A stretch of DNA of 64,000 bases from Anaerofustis stercorihominis (lineage in GTDB: Bacteria; Bacillota; Clostridia; Eubacteriales; Anaerofustaceae): contig NZ_JANJZK010000001.1 of NCBI RefSeq assembly GCF_024623185.1, forward strand, positions 186,001-250,000, read 5' to 3'. This document shows, piece by piece, positions 37,390 to 46,104 of this stretch. Position numbers and translations under genes: made by a program. Numbering within the stretch: the first letter of the stretch is position 1; every line of letters begins with the position of its first letter. The notes under the pieces are model-generated. The model made no database searches, was not told the DNA's origin, and saw only the letters and a program-made list of their open reading frames with translations.

Positions 37390-39321
37390 TTGGGTGGTTT
37401 TATAAAAGATATCAAAAATTTCCCTCGAAATTACGTAGCCCAGCTTCCGACAATTTTTTTCTTTATAATTCTTTTTATATTAATTGTTTCGTTTTTCGGA
37501 GCCGGATACGCTATAATGGTGTCCGCATTTACAACGGTTTTTAAAGTTAAAAACAATAAAAACTTATCAATATATGAATTATTTAAGTTATTCGTTTTAG
37601 AAGCTTTACTATGTTTTCTTGGTATAATTGCTTCATATAATATATTTCTTTGTATATTTTTAAATATATTTGTGCTTTTTATTTTAGTTGTTTTACAGTC
37701 ATCTCAATTTAATCCAAAAGGTGCCTTTGGATATGCGATGACTTTTGTTTTTGCACAGCTTAAACCTTTAGGTATTGCAAATTTTTCTTATGAATTTTTT
37801 GTTATGATAATATGTGATATATTTCTAATAATTTTCTTGTTGTTATGTTCTTTTTTTAATAAAAAAGAATATTCTCAAATAAAGAATTTACAGGAAGGTT
37901 TCTCTGTATTATCCAGTAAACTTCTTTCGATTAACAGCAGTGAATATAAAAAAGTCGGTGATGAACTTTTTAGTTACTCAACTTCTTATCAGCAAAGTGC
38001 TTACTTTAAGAAAAGTAGGGTAGGAAAGACTACAAATAAAGTTAAAATAGATTATATGATAGCTATTTTATTTCAAAGAAGCACATATCTTTGCTCTGAT
38101 TTAAATAGCGGAAATTATATAGATAAATTTGAATGTATGTTATGTATGGACTCTTTATCGATATTTTTAAGTAATGTAAAAATTAAGATAGGAGAAGGTG
38201 ATAATTCAGTTTTAATCTCAGAGGCTAAAAATCTGATTGAAACAGGTAAATTTAAAGATGAAAGAATAAAGACCTTTTATAACAGTTTTCTTTATATGAT
38301 TATTTTGATTTTAAAGAACGTTACTATTGAAAATAGAGACAAAATAAAATATCCATTGACTTCTAATGTCAGTATATATTTAAAAAAGTTAAATAAAAAA
38401 ATTAGCTATAAATCTTTTGAAGTAAGATATGCTGTAAGGCTCATATTTGTTATGACCTTAACATTAAGTATATGTAAAGTGTTTGATATAAGCCATCTAT
38501 ATTGGATACCTTTGAATGCATTGCTTCTCCTTCAGCCAAGTTATGAAGAATCAAATAAAAGAATGTTTACAAGACCGATCGGAACAGTGATCGGCTGTAT
38601 CATCGTCTATTTTATATATCCTATTATTCCCGGTGTGATAGGAGTTTTTATGTTATCATTTATCATGCTTTCAATTATGTATTCTATGACTCCCGGAACT
38701 TGGTATCAGCCTATTTTTTCAACAGTTTATGCGCTTCCCATGGCTTCTTTGAGTATGAATAATACAACTGCAATAGGTATGAGATTATTGTATTTATTTT
38801 TTGCAATTTTCTTAGTTATGATAATAAATAGTCTTTTATTTCCAAGTAAAAAAGAATATCAATTTAAACTTAATTTTAATACATTGAAGGATATACAACT
38901 TATGGGCTGGGAGCTTATTTATAAAAGTTTGCTTGCACATATAGATAATAGTATATTTCAGGATTATCTAAATTATTTTCACATGATTTATAATAGTTCG
39001 GAGGATTATATAAAAAGTATAGAAGATAAAGAGAAGAATGAAAATTATATGAGTATACTTACTATTCACTGGAGAATGCTATCGGAACTGGAACAGATAT
39101 TATGGATAATTCAAACTAAAAGTATAGAATATGATGATATGGAAAATTTATTTAGACTGGCTGATTATTTTACTCACTTTGATATAAATAAGTTACCTAT
39201 ATCAGATGATTTTATAAAAGAAAATTTTTTATTTAATGACGAGAATATTAAATACTTTACCAAAGTTTATATAAAAAATATAAATAGACTAAATACTATA
39301 TACAAAACTGTAGATATATAA
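37390..39321 (+). CDS. FUSC-family membrane protein (aromatic acid exporter-like)
   Basis: A 643-residue protein with the duplicated membrane/cytosolic layout of FUSC (fusaric acid resistance/YccS/AaeB-like) proteins: about five to six helices at 20-155, a soluble helical domain (about 160-340), a second helix bundle (about 345-490, with ISHLYWIPLNALLLLQPSYEESNKRMFTRPIGTVIGC broken by loops) and a second soluble domain. The RxxGTxxG signature typical of the family is visible in the second half. Substrate is unknown. A TTG start at 37390, 7 bases after AAGGGTG, is preferred to GTG 37381, which lies within that site. Confidence 0.82.
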   Translation: MGGFIKDIKNFPRNYVAQLPTIFFFIILFILIVSFFGAGYAIMVSAFTTVFKVKNNKNLSIYELFKLFVLEALLCFLGIIASYNIFLCIFLNIFVLFILVVLQSSQFNPKGAFGYAMTFVFAQLKPLGIANFSYEFFVMIICDIFLIIFLLLCSFFNKKEYSQIKNLQEGFSVLSSKLLSINSSEYKKVGDELFSYSTSYQQSAYFKKSRVGKTTNKVKIDYMIAILFQRSTYLCSDLNSGNYIDKFECMLCMDSLSIFLSNVKIKIGEGDNSVLISEAKNLIETGKFKDERIKTFYNSFLYMIILILKNVTIENRDKIKYPLTSNVSIYLKKLNKKISYKSFEVRYAVRLIFVMTLTLSICKVFDISHLYWIPLNALLLLQPSYEESNKRMFTRPIGTVIGCIIVYFIYPIIPGVIGVFMLSFIMLSIMYSMTPGTWYQPIFSTVYALPMASLSMNNTTAIGMRLLYLFFAIFLVMIINSLLFPSKKEYQFKLNFNTLKDIQLMGWELIYKSLLAHIDNSIFQDYLNYFHMIYNSSEDYIKSIEDKEKNENYMSILTIHWRMLSELEQILWIIQTKSIEYDDMENLFRLADYFTHFDINKLPISDDFIKENFLFNDENIKYFTKVYIKNINRLNTIYKTVDI

Positions 39322-39350
39322 AAAAGAACTTAATGATAAGTTCTTTTTAT
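39318..39350. terminator. Bidirectional terminator between FUSC gene and niaR
   Basis: AAAAAAGAACTTA-ATGA-TAAGTTCTTTTT serves the plus-strand FUSC gene and the minus-strand nad operon. Confidence 0.87.
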
Positions 39351-39856
39351 TTTTCAACTAAATAATTTTTTTCTTTTAAAGCTTTTTCGACCAAATCTAA
39401 AATCTCTTCATTGTCGGCTTCTACTGTATGATAATGATAATTGGATGTAGTATTTTTAAGAGGTTTTGATTTTCCTTTGTTTATATTATACATAAAATTC
39501 ATTACGTCTCTCCTTGATGCAACAGATAGATTAGCGCTGAGCCGTCCATAAACTTTATGTTTTACAAACACGTCTATGACTTTGGCACCCAGATCTACTA
39601 TTGTATTAAGTTCATCAATGATTTCATCATCTCTGTGATATACTTTGAAAACCCTGCTGCATTTGTTATCCGATGTGAGTACATATCCTTTGTTTGTTGA
39701 GATTATGTCATTGTTCTGTGCTCTTAGCAGTGCGATATCCTGAACTATTACCTGTCTGCTTACACCCATTTTTTTTGCTAAAGTGGTTCCCGAGATAGGT
39801 TCTAAGTTATATCTTATTAAATTTAATATTTCTTTTCTTCTGCTTTCTGCATTCAT
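39347..39856 (-). CDS. niaR: NAD biosynthesis repressor NiaR (3H domain)
   Basis: A 169-residue regulator: an N-terminal helix-turn-helix (ISGTTLAKKMGVSRQVIVQDIALLR) followed by the 3H domain, named for conserved histidines seen here in VYHRDDE, VKHKVYGRL and NYHYHTV. It represses de novo NAD synthesis and niacin uptake genes with nicotinic acid as co-repressor. It is the last gene of nadA-nadB-nadC-niaR, so the operon is probably autoregulated; a candidate operator overlaps the promoter in front of nadA. Confidence 0.93.
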   Translation of the reverse strand: MNAESRRKEILNLIRYNLEPISGTTLAKKMGVSRQVIVQDIALLRAQNNDIISTNKGYVLTSDNKCSRVFKVYHRDDEIIDELNTIVDLGAKVIDVFVKHKVYGRLSANLSVASRRDVMNFMYNINKGKSKPLKNTTSNYHYHTVEADNEEILDLVEKALKEKNYLVEK

Positions 39857-39868
39857 ATATTTTTCCCT

Positions 39869-40723
39869 TTATACTGCATGAAGATTTTTAAGTGATATAT
39901 CCAAAATTTTTGCGGAATGAGTAAGTGCCCCGCTTGAGATATAGTCTACTCCTATGTCTGTAAGCTGTTTTATATTTTCTTTAGTTACATTTCCCGAGCA
40001 TTCCGTCACTGCTTTGCCTTTACATAATTTAACGGCTTCGATCATATCTTCTTTGGTCATATTATCGAGCATGATTATATCTGCACCTGCATCTAATGCT
40101 TCCTTCAACATATTCAAGTTTTCCACTTCCACTTCTACTTTTCTAACAAAAGGAGCATATTCCTTAGCCATTTCAATAGCTTTTTTTACTCCGCCCGCAG
40201 CACCTATATGGTTATCTTTAAGTAAAATCCCGTCAGAAAGATTATATCTGTGATTATATCCTCCTCCAACTTTAACTGCGTATTTTTCAAATATCCTCAT
40301 GTTAGGTGTTGTTTTTCTTGTGTCGAGAAGTTTTGTCTTGCTACCCTCTAATAGGCTTGCTACCTTACTTGTGTATGTTGCTATACCGCTCATTCTTTGG
40401 AGGTAATTAAGTGCGGTCCTTTCTCCCGATAAAAGTACCTTTATATCTCCTGTCACTTTTCCCATTAAATCTTTGTTCTTTACTTTATCTCCGTCTTTTA
40501 CATAAAATTCTACTTTTGTATTTTCATCAAGAAGTTCAAAGGTCCTTTTAAATACTTCCAAACCTGCTATTATCCCGTCTTCTTTACATATTAAGTCAAC
40601 CTCTCCCGTTTTACTTTCTCTCATTACTGCATTTGTGGTTATATCTTCACTGGTTATATCTTCTTCAATTGCCTGTAATATCAGTTTATCCATATTAAGC
40701 TTCATTGTGATTTGATTGTTCAT
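39869..40723 (-). CDS. nadC: Nicotinate-nucleotide pyrophosphorylase NadC
   Basis: A protein of about 284 residues that converts quinolinate and PRPP to nicotinate mononucleotide. Diagnostic stretches are EEDITSEDITTNA, GERTALNYLQRMSGIAT, DTRKTTPNMR and EVEVENL ... DIIMLDNM. The frame is open up to 40795, but homologues begin near ATG 40723, 40705 or 40693; none has a strong ribosome binding site, and the end of nadB (40695) lies among them, so coupled translation is likely. The chosen start is uncertain by up to ten codons. Confidence 0.93.
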   Translation of the reverse strand: MNNQITMKLNMDKLILQAIEEDITSEDITTNAVMRESKTGEVDLICKEDGIIAGLEVFKRTFELLDENTKVEFYVKDGDKVKNKDLMGKVTGDIKVLLSGERTALNYLQRMSGIATYTSKVASLLEGSKTKLLDTRKTTPNMRIFEKYAVKVGGGYNHRYNLSDGILLKDNHIGAAGGVKKAIEMAKEYAPFVRKVEVEVENLNMLKEALDAGADIIMLDNMTKEDMIEAVKLCKGKAVTECSGNVTKENIKQLTDIGVDYISSGALTHSAKILDISLKNLHAV

Positions 40724-42002
40724 ACTCTTTCTTATTCCTTTCGATTTCGCCAAGTACGATTTTTCTATATGACTCTTGTAATTTGTTATAATCATTATAA
40801 TTACTTAAATCGATGTTTAATTTTATATCTTCCGATTTTTTATTTTCTCTTGTTATATCCTTTGCCGCTCTTTTGGCGAATACCAAACTTTCTAGTAATG
40901 AATTGCTTGCAAGTCTGTTTTTACCGTGAACGCCGTTGCAGCTGGTTTCCCCGACGGCATATAAATTTTCCATCGAAGTCTTGGAATTGTAATCCACTTT
41001 TATCCCGCCCATAAAATAATGCTGGGAAGGTACTACAGGGATACACTCTTTTGTTACATCATATCCCTCTTTCAAGCAGTGTTCATAGATATTGGGAAAA
41101 TGACTTTTAATATCTTTATTAGCTATTGGTTTCATGGAAAGCCACACATAAGGCATGTTATCTTTTTTCATCTGTTCCAATATTTTTTTTGTCAGTATAT
41201 CTCTTGGGAGCAGTTCATCTGCAAATCTTTTCATATCCTTATTTAATAAAACCGCCCCTTCTCCTCTTACCGATTCGGAAATCAAAAATCTTCTGCCGGT
41301 CTTCTTTGAATATAAGGTAGTGGGATGGATTTGTATGTAGTCGATATTCTTTAGTTCTATGTTGTTATTTATTGCAATGGCTACTCCGTCTGCCGTTATA
41401 TGAGGGAAATTCGTCGAGTTGTCGAAAAGTCCTCCTATACCACCGCATGCAAATATCGTGTAATCGGCTTTAATTGGAATTATAGAGCCTTTTTTATCTC
41501 TACCGATTATTCCATAGCATTTATTATTTTTATTTATTATATCGACCATGGTAAATTGCTCGATGATTTTTATATTATTCCTTTTTTTTGCTTCATTTAA
41601 AAGTTTAGAAGTGATTTCTTTACCTGTTATATCTTTATGAAAGAGTATCCTTGGAGAAGAATGAGCTCCTTCTCTTGTGTATACATATTTTCCGTTATCC
41701 TTTTTGAATTTGACATCATATTTTTCCAAATCTTCGATTATCTCTTTTGAAGAGTTTATCATTATTTCTACAGACTTTTTGTCATTCTCATAATGTCCGG
41801 CTTTTAGGGTGTCATCAAAATAATTTTTATAATCGTCTTTATTTTTAAGAACACATATTCCGCCTTGAGCTAAAAATGAGTCGCTGTTTTCAGCCTTATC
41901 TTTTGTTATAATTATTATATTTTTGTCTAATGGCAGATTTAATGCAGAAAATAATCCCGCGGCACCTGTTCCGACGATTATAATATCAGTTTTCAGTTCC
42001 AT
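40695..42002 (-). CDS. nadB: L-aspartate oxidase NadB
   Basis: A 435-residue flavoprotein that oxidises aspartate to iminoaspartate, using fumarate as electron acceptor in anaerobes. FAD-binding GTGAAGLFSALNL lies at the N-terminus; FLAQGGI, the HxxP-type IQIHPTTLY segment, SVRGEGAVLLN and GVHGKNRLASNSLLESLVF with the conserved Arg follow. Somewhat shorter than the E. coli enzyme, lacking most of the C-terminal helical domain, as in other clostridia. It lies 15 bases after nadA. Confidence 0.95.
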   Translation of the reverse strand: MELKTDIIIVGTGAAGLFSALNLPLDKNIIIITKDKAENSDSFLAQGGICVLKNKDDYKNYFDDTLKAGHYENDKKSVEIMINSSKEIIEDLEKYDVKFKKDNGKYVYTREGAHSSPRILFHKDITGKEITSKLLNEAKKRNNIKIIEQFTMVDIINKNNKCYGIIGRDKKGSIIPIKADYTIFACGGIGGLFDNSTNFPHITADGVAIAINNNIELKNIDYIQIHPTTLYSKKTGRRFLISESVRGEGAVLLNKDMKRFADELLPRDILTKKILEQMKKDNMPYVWLSMKPIANKDIKSHFPNIYEHCLKEGYDVTKECIPVVPSQHYFMGGIKVDYNSKTSMENLYAVGETSCNGVHGKNRLASNSLLESLVFAKRAAKDITRENKKSEDIKLNIDLSNYNDYNKLQESYRKIVLGEIERNKKEYEQSNHNEA

Positions 42003-42017
42003 TTTTTTATCCTTAAT

Positions 42018-42926
42018 TTATTTTCCTAACTCAAGCATTTTTTTAAGTGGTTTATATGCCTTTTTTCTAAGTTCTTCATCAAGCTCTACTTTTGATTCGT
42101 TGTTTGTCAGAGTGTTTAAAACTTTTTCAAGTGTTATCTTTTTCATGTCGGGACAGCATTGTCCGCAGCCTAAATTATAAAATTTCTTGTTAGGATTTTT
42201 GTTTTTAAGTTCATATAGAACGCCAAGCTCGGTTACGATTATGAATTCATCTTTATCGCTTTTTGTTGCATAGTCTATTATCCCCGCAGTGCTTCCTATG
42301 TAATCAGCAATCTCGAGTACATCTTCAGTACATTCCGGATGTATGAGAACCTCTGCATTTGGATAAGTTTCTTTTGTTTTAATTAAATTATCTTTTGTCA
42401 TTTCCTTATGTATAGGACAGTATCCGTCGTTAAATATAAAATTCTTTTCAGGAACTTTTTTTGCTACATATCTTCCCAAATTTTCATCTGGTATAAAGAA
42501 AATATTTTTATTTGGTAAATTTTTAACTATTTTTAGGGCGTTTGAAGAAGTCACACATACATCACTGTGTGATTTAAGAGCCGCACTTGAATTTACATAA
42601 CAAACTACAGCTACATCTTCAGTTTCATTCTTTATTTGTTCTATCTTTTCTATAGTAGCCATATGTGCCATAGGGCAGTCTGCTGTTTCATCGGGTATCA
42701 AAACTGTTTTTTCGGGGTTAAGTATTTTTGCGCTTTCTCCCATAAAAGAAACTCCGCAGAATACTATAGTTTTTTCTTTTACCTTTGTAGCGATCCTCGC
42801 TAAGTAGAAAGAGTCTCCCACATAATCAGCAACTTCCTGGACTTCATCTTCCACATAATAATGAGCAAGTATTACTGCGTCCTTTTCTTTTTTTAGTATT
42901 TCTATTTTATTTGCTAAATCGTTCAT
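42018..42926 (-). CDS. nadA: Quinolinate synthase NadA
   Basis: A 302-residue [4Fe-4S] enzyme that condenses iminoaspartate with dihydroxyacetone phosphate. Conserved cysteines occur in VVCYVNSSAALK, HPECTEDV and GCGQCCPDMKK; AHYYVEDEVQEVADYVGDS is the family N-terminus. The start at 42926 is chosen because AAGGAG lies 9 bases upstream; the longer frame up to 43031 runs through the promoter and operator. First gene of the nad operon. Confidence 0.96.
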   Translation of the reverse strand: MNDLANKIEILKKEKDAVILAHYYVEDEVQEVADYVGDSFYLARIATKVKEKTIVFCGVSFMGESAKILNPEKTVLIPDETADCPMAHMATIEKIEQIKNETEDVAVVCYVNSSAALKSHSDVCVTSSNALKIVKNLPNKNIFFIPDENLGRYVAKKVPEKNFIFNDGYCPIHKEMTKDNLIKTKETYPNAEVLIHPECTEDVLEIADYIGSTAGIIDYATKSDKDEFIIVTELGVLYELKNKNPNKKFYNLGCGQCCPDMKKITLEKVLNTLTNNESKVELDEELRKKAYKPLKKMLELGK

Positions 42927-42954
42927 ATCCATCTCCTTAAAGAATTTGCAATCA

Positions 42955-42992
42955 ATTATACCACTAAAGTTAACATCTGACAAGACAGGTGT
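42955..42992 (-). promoter_or_regulatory. nadA promoter overlapped by a candidate NiaR operator
   Basis: On the minus strand TTGTCA (42978-42983), 17 bases, TATAAT (42955-42960) form a promoter. The near-palindrome ACACCTGTC-TT-GTCAGATGT (42973-42992) covers the -35 box and resembles the ACAnnTGT-type half-sites of NiaR. With niaR in the same operon, repression by promoter occlusion is the simple reading. Confidence 0.72.
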
Positions 42993-43137
42993 AAAAAATA
43001 GTGAAAATAAATAATTTTTATTTGATAGCAAAATACTTTATTTTTAGATAAAAGGATTATTTTATAATTACTTCGTGTTATATCTTTAAAAAATCTTTGA
43101 ATAATGTATAATATAGTAATAATTATGGAGGTTTGTT

Positions 43138-43992
43138 ATGTTTTGGGATTCTTTTGTTGATGCTTTTATGGACAGCATAAAAATATTTCCATTTTTACTT
43201 ATAACATATATAGTTCTTGAATATATCGAACATAAAACAAGCGATAAGCTTGTACATATAATCGAACACGCGGGAATACTGGGACCTATACTCGGAGGAA
43301 TTTTTGGAATAGTGCCTCAGTGCGGATTTTCTACTGCTGCTGCGAATTTTTATGCAGGAAGAATTGTTACGCTGGGGACTTTGATTTCCATATTTTTATC
43401 TACTTCCGACGAAATGCTTCCCATAATGATCTCCAATAATGCACCAATATCAATGATACTTAAAGTCCTCTTATTAAAGATGTTTATTGGTATAATCTTT
43501 GGTATCGTTTTGGATTTGATTTTTAGAAAGCGTTCCTTAAATGGAAAAATGCATATGGGAGAAACCGATAATCATATGCATGATGACTGCAGTGAAAGCG
43601 AAAGTTTTATTATGTCGGCTATAAAACATACATTAAATATTTTTGTGTTTATATTTATAATTTCATTTGTATTAAATATAATCATTGCTTTTATAGGAGA
43701 GGATAACTTATCTAATTTCATATTCAATACTCCAATTATTGGCTCACTTTTTGCAGGACTGGTTGGACTTATACCAAACTGTGCTGCTTCTGTAGTGATA
43801 ACAGACTTGTATTTAAAAGGAGCGATATGTTTTGGTGCAATGATGTCAGGACTGTTATCTAGTGCCGGGGTAGGGCTCCTTGTTTTATTTAAAGTTAATA
43901 AGGATAAATTGGAAAACATAAAAATAGTTTCCATTCTTTATTTTATAAGTATCTTTTGTGGTATAGCACTGGAGATTTTAGGGGTTAAATAG
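43138..43992 (+). CDS. Putative 10TM heavy-metal exporter (ArsP_2-like)
   Basis: A 284-residue membrane protein with two similar halves, each with the motif PxCGF/PNCAxS seen here as GIVPQCGFSTAAANFYAGR (about 60-78) and GLIPNCAASVVITDLYLKG (about 217-235). A His/Asp-rich loop (HMGETDNHMHDDC, about 139-151) sits between them and may bind metal. This matches the putative manganese or heavy-metal transporter family PF11449. The metal is unknown. GGAGG precedes the ATG, and an extended -10 (TGTATAAT) lies about 35 bases upstream. Confidence 0.75.
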   Translation: MFWDSFVDAFMDSIKIFPFLLITYIVLEYIEHKTSDKLVHIIEHAGILGPILGGIFGIVPQCGFSTAAANFYAGRIVTLGTLISIFLSTSDEMLPIMISNNAPISMILKVLLLKMFIGIIFGIVLDLIFRKRSLNGKMHMGETDNHMHDDCSESESFIMSAIKHTLNIFVFIFIISFVLNIIIAFIGEDNLSNFIFNTPIIGSLFAGLVGLIPNCAASVVITDLYLKGAICFGAMMSGLLSSAGVGLLVLFKVNKDKLENIKIVSILYFISIFCGIALEILGVK

Positions 43993-44067
43993 TAAAATAT
44001 TTAATAATTTAATACAAAATATCATTTATATGATATAATAAATTAAAAATATAAAGGGGAAATTAAA

Positions 44068-45246
44068 ATGAAAAAAATACATAAAATTTTGCTTATGTTT
44101 TTATTTGTTTTAACATTTTTTTTAGTTATGCCTTCAAGTGTATTTTGTCATTCTACCGGAGATACCGTTCATTTTTATAATTTAACAATCGGTAGATATG
44201 ATGAAGACGGGAATATAAATTTTATTAGGCAAAAAACTGCAAATTATAATGGTAAATCTCTTGCTTCTCTTGTTAAAAATAATTCCAAGAAAACAATTAT
44301 ATTACCTAAAGGAACGTTGAATATAGATTGTGCTCTTGAAATAGGAGATAATACCACTATTATTGCGGAGGGGACTACAGTATATATGACCAATCCCAAT
44401 AAATTGATTGTAAATAATAAAGTAGATAAGACCGGATATGCATCAACAAAAAATGTAACTATTAAAGGCGGAACATGGAAAATTAAAGATAACAAAAAAG
44501 CAAAGAGAAGTACATCCACTTTTAGGTTTGCACATGCTTCAAACATTAAACTTATAGGATGTAAAATAGATACTAATTATAGAAGTCATGCAATTGAACT
44601 TATTGCGTGTAAAAATGTAACAGTTGATAAATGTACTCTTTTGGCTTATGGAAAACAAAAGAAAAATTCTCTTGAAGAGGCTTTGCAAATTGATTTAGCC
44701 ACAAAAGCCACTGCACCGAGCGTTGCAAAAAGAGGCTCTAAGTATGTAAAGGGACAGACTTGTTATAATATAATTGTTAAAAATTCTACAATAAGAGGAT
44801 CAAGAGGTATTTGTGCGAATAAAACAACAACTCAAAGAAATAAATATATAAAAAAATATCATAGGAAAATCACTTTATCAAATAATAGAATAATTGGTAC
44901 GACTTCAGAGGCAGTTGCTCTTCATAATACTGCCGGAATGAAGGTAGAGAATAATACTATTACATCAAAAGGTAAGAGAACGAACTCTGTATATTCCATT
45001 GGTTTAAACATTGCTAGCTTCGGTAAAAATAACATAACAAGGAAATATACAAACGTAATTAAAAATAATACAATAAAAGGTGGTCGTCAAGCTTTACTTA
45101 TTTATTCTTATAAAGGAAATAAATATGGTAAGACTACAATTATGAATAATAAGTTATATGCAAAAAAAGGTAAGAAAAATGCCAAGAAAATAAAAGGCTG
45201 CACTAAGATTGTTCAAAAAGGCAATAGATTATATAAATGGAGATAA
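44068..45246 (+). CDS. Secreted right-handed beta-helix protein
   Basis: A 392-residue protein with a signal peptide (about 1-27, cut near SVFC/H). The body has repeated short strands with Asn ladders (NVTIKGGTW, NIKLIGCKI, NVTVDKCTL, NIIVKNSTI, KITLSNNRI, MKVENNTI, TVIKNNTIKGG), typical of parallel beta-helix folds of polysaccharide lyases and related proteins. No catalytic triad can be assigned. The C-terminus is strongly basic (KKGKKNAKKIKG), which may hold it to the negatively charged wall. Function unknown; carbohydrate binding or cleavage is only an inference. Confidence 0.7.
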   Translation: MKKIHKILLMFLFVLTFFLVMPSSVFCHSTGDTVHFYNLTIGRYDEDGNINFIRQKTANYNGKSLASLVKNNSKKTIILPKGTLNIDCALEIGDNTTIIAEGTTVYMTNPNKLIVNNKVDKTGYASTKNVTIKGGTWKIKDNKKAKRSTSTFRFAHASNIKLIGCKIDTNYRSHAIELIACKNVTVDKCTLLAYGKQKKNSLEEALQIDLATKATAPSVAKRGSKYVKGQTCYNIIVKNSTIRGSRGICANKTTTQRNKYIKKYHRKITLSNNRIIGTTSEAVALHNTAGMKVENNTITSKGKRTNSVYSIGLNIASFGKNNITRKYTNVIKNNTIKGGRQALLIYSYKGNKYGKTTIMNNKLYAKKGKKNAKKIKGCTKIVQKGNRLYKWR

Positions 45247-45260
45247 TTTAATATTAATTA

Positions 45261-45289
45261 AGACATCTTATTATAGGGTGTCTTTTTTT
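45261..45289 (+). terminator. Terminator of the beta-helix gene
   Basis: AGACATC pairs with GGTGTCT (one G-U), followed by seven T. Confidence 0.78.
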
Positions 45290-45345
45290 GCGTTTTATTA
45301 AGCATAATGTTATAATGAAATATAATTTAAAGAGGGCATTGATCA

Positions 45346-45708
45346 ATGAAAGAGTTAAATAATAATGAAGAAACTTTATTAGAAGAAATAATTAATATTC
45401 AAAATGATGCTAATAAAACTACATTTGGATATTTTAAAGAAAAGATAGACAATAACAAAGATATAATTTATACTCTAAAATCTTTGGAAGATAACGGACT
45501 TATAAAAATAGACAATATGGAAGATTATCCAATAAATATTGAATTGACTGATTTAGGTAAAAATTATTTTACAGATAAAGATATTTATATTAAAAAAGCT
45601 AAGTTAGATAAAAGAAAAATTAAGAACAAAACTATTTCTCTATGTTTTATAAGTTTAATTTTCGGGATTATTATAGGGATTTTAATGTATCATTTCTTTA
45701 TTATATAA
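45346..45708 (+). CDS. Small protein with winged-helix-like N-terminus and membrane anchor
   Basis: A 120-residue protein I do not recognise. Residues about 1-80 look like a winged helix (TFGYFKEKI ... IIYTLKSLEDNGLIKI ... IELTDLGKNYF), as in MarR/PadR-type regulators. Residues about 97-118 form one membrane helix (SLCFISLIFGIIIGILMY). A membrane-tethered DNA-binding protein is one possibility, but the wing region may serve protein contacts instead. AGAGGG lies upstream of the ATG. It is likely monocistronic. Confidence 0.6.
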   Translation: MKELNNNEETLLEEIINIQNDANKTTFGYFKEKIDNNKDIIYTLKSLEDNGLIKIDNMEDYPINIELTDLGKNYFTDKDIYIKKAKLDKRKIKNKTISLCFISLIFGIIIGILMYHFFII

Positions 45709-45944
45709 TTAATATTATATTGTAATAGTAAGTATTTATTACATATATTTTAATATATGGCTTGTAATATTTGTTTGACGGGAATATTATTTGAATTTGT
45801 ATTTTAATAAAGTAATTAGTTTATTATATTTTATTACACGATTTCCCGGGAAATGATAAATTTAGACTTTATACTAAACTTGAAAAGAATTTTCTATTTG
45901 ACAAAAAATAAATTAAATGCTAATATTTTAATACAATTAAAAAA
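45709..45944 (+). promoter_or_regulatory. thiC upstream region with promoter and palindrome
   Basis: TTGACA (45898-45903), 17 bases, TAATAT (45921-45926) is the likely thiC promoter. Further up, ATTTCCCGGGAAAT (45841-45854) is a perfect palindrome, unusual for its GC core in this AT-rich stretch. Nothing else is supported here. Confidence 0.7.
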
Positions 45945-46050
45945 GCAGGGGAGCTTACGCGTAGGCTGAGAAAAAATACGAACGAATTTTGACCCTATAA
46001 CCTCGTATGGATAATGCCATGATATGTAAGCGAAATAATATGTTAGTTCT
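45945..46050 (+). promoter_or_regulatory. TPP riboswitch (THI element)
   Basis: The conserved segments are present in order: GGGG (45948-45951), stem CTTAC/GTAGG, GCTGAGA (45965-45971), GACCC (45991-45995), AACCT (45999-46003) and TGGATAATGCCA (46008-46019). It lies between the promoter and thiC. GTAAGC (46026-46031) can pair with GCTTAT in the terminator's left arm, giving an antiterminator. TPP binding would therefore stop transcription before thiC. Confidence 0.95.
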
Positions 46051-46078
46051 AAAGCTTATCCAGAGGATAAGCTTTTTT
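46051..46078 (+). terminator. Expression-platform terminator of the TPP riboswitch
   Basis: AAGCTTATCC-AGA-GGATAAGCTT followed by a run of T, 27 bases before the thiC start. Confidence 0.92.
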
Positions 46079-46104
46079 ATTTGAAAAAATTAAGGAGAAC
46101 TGAT

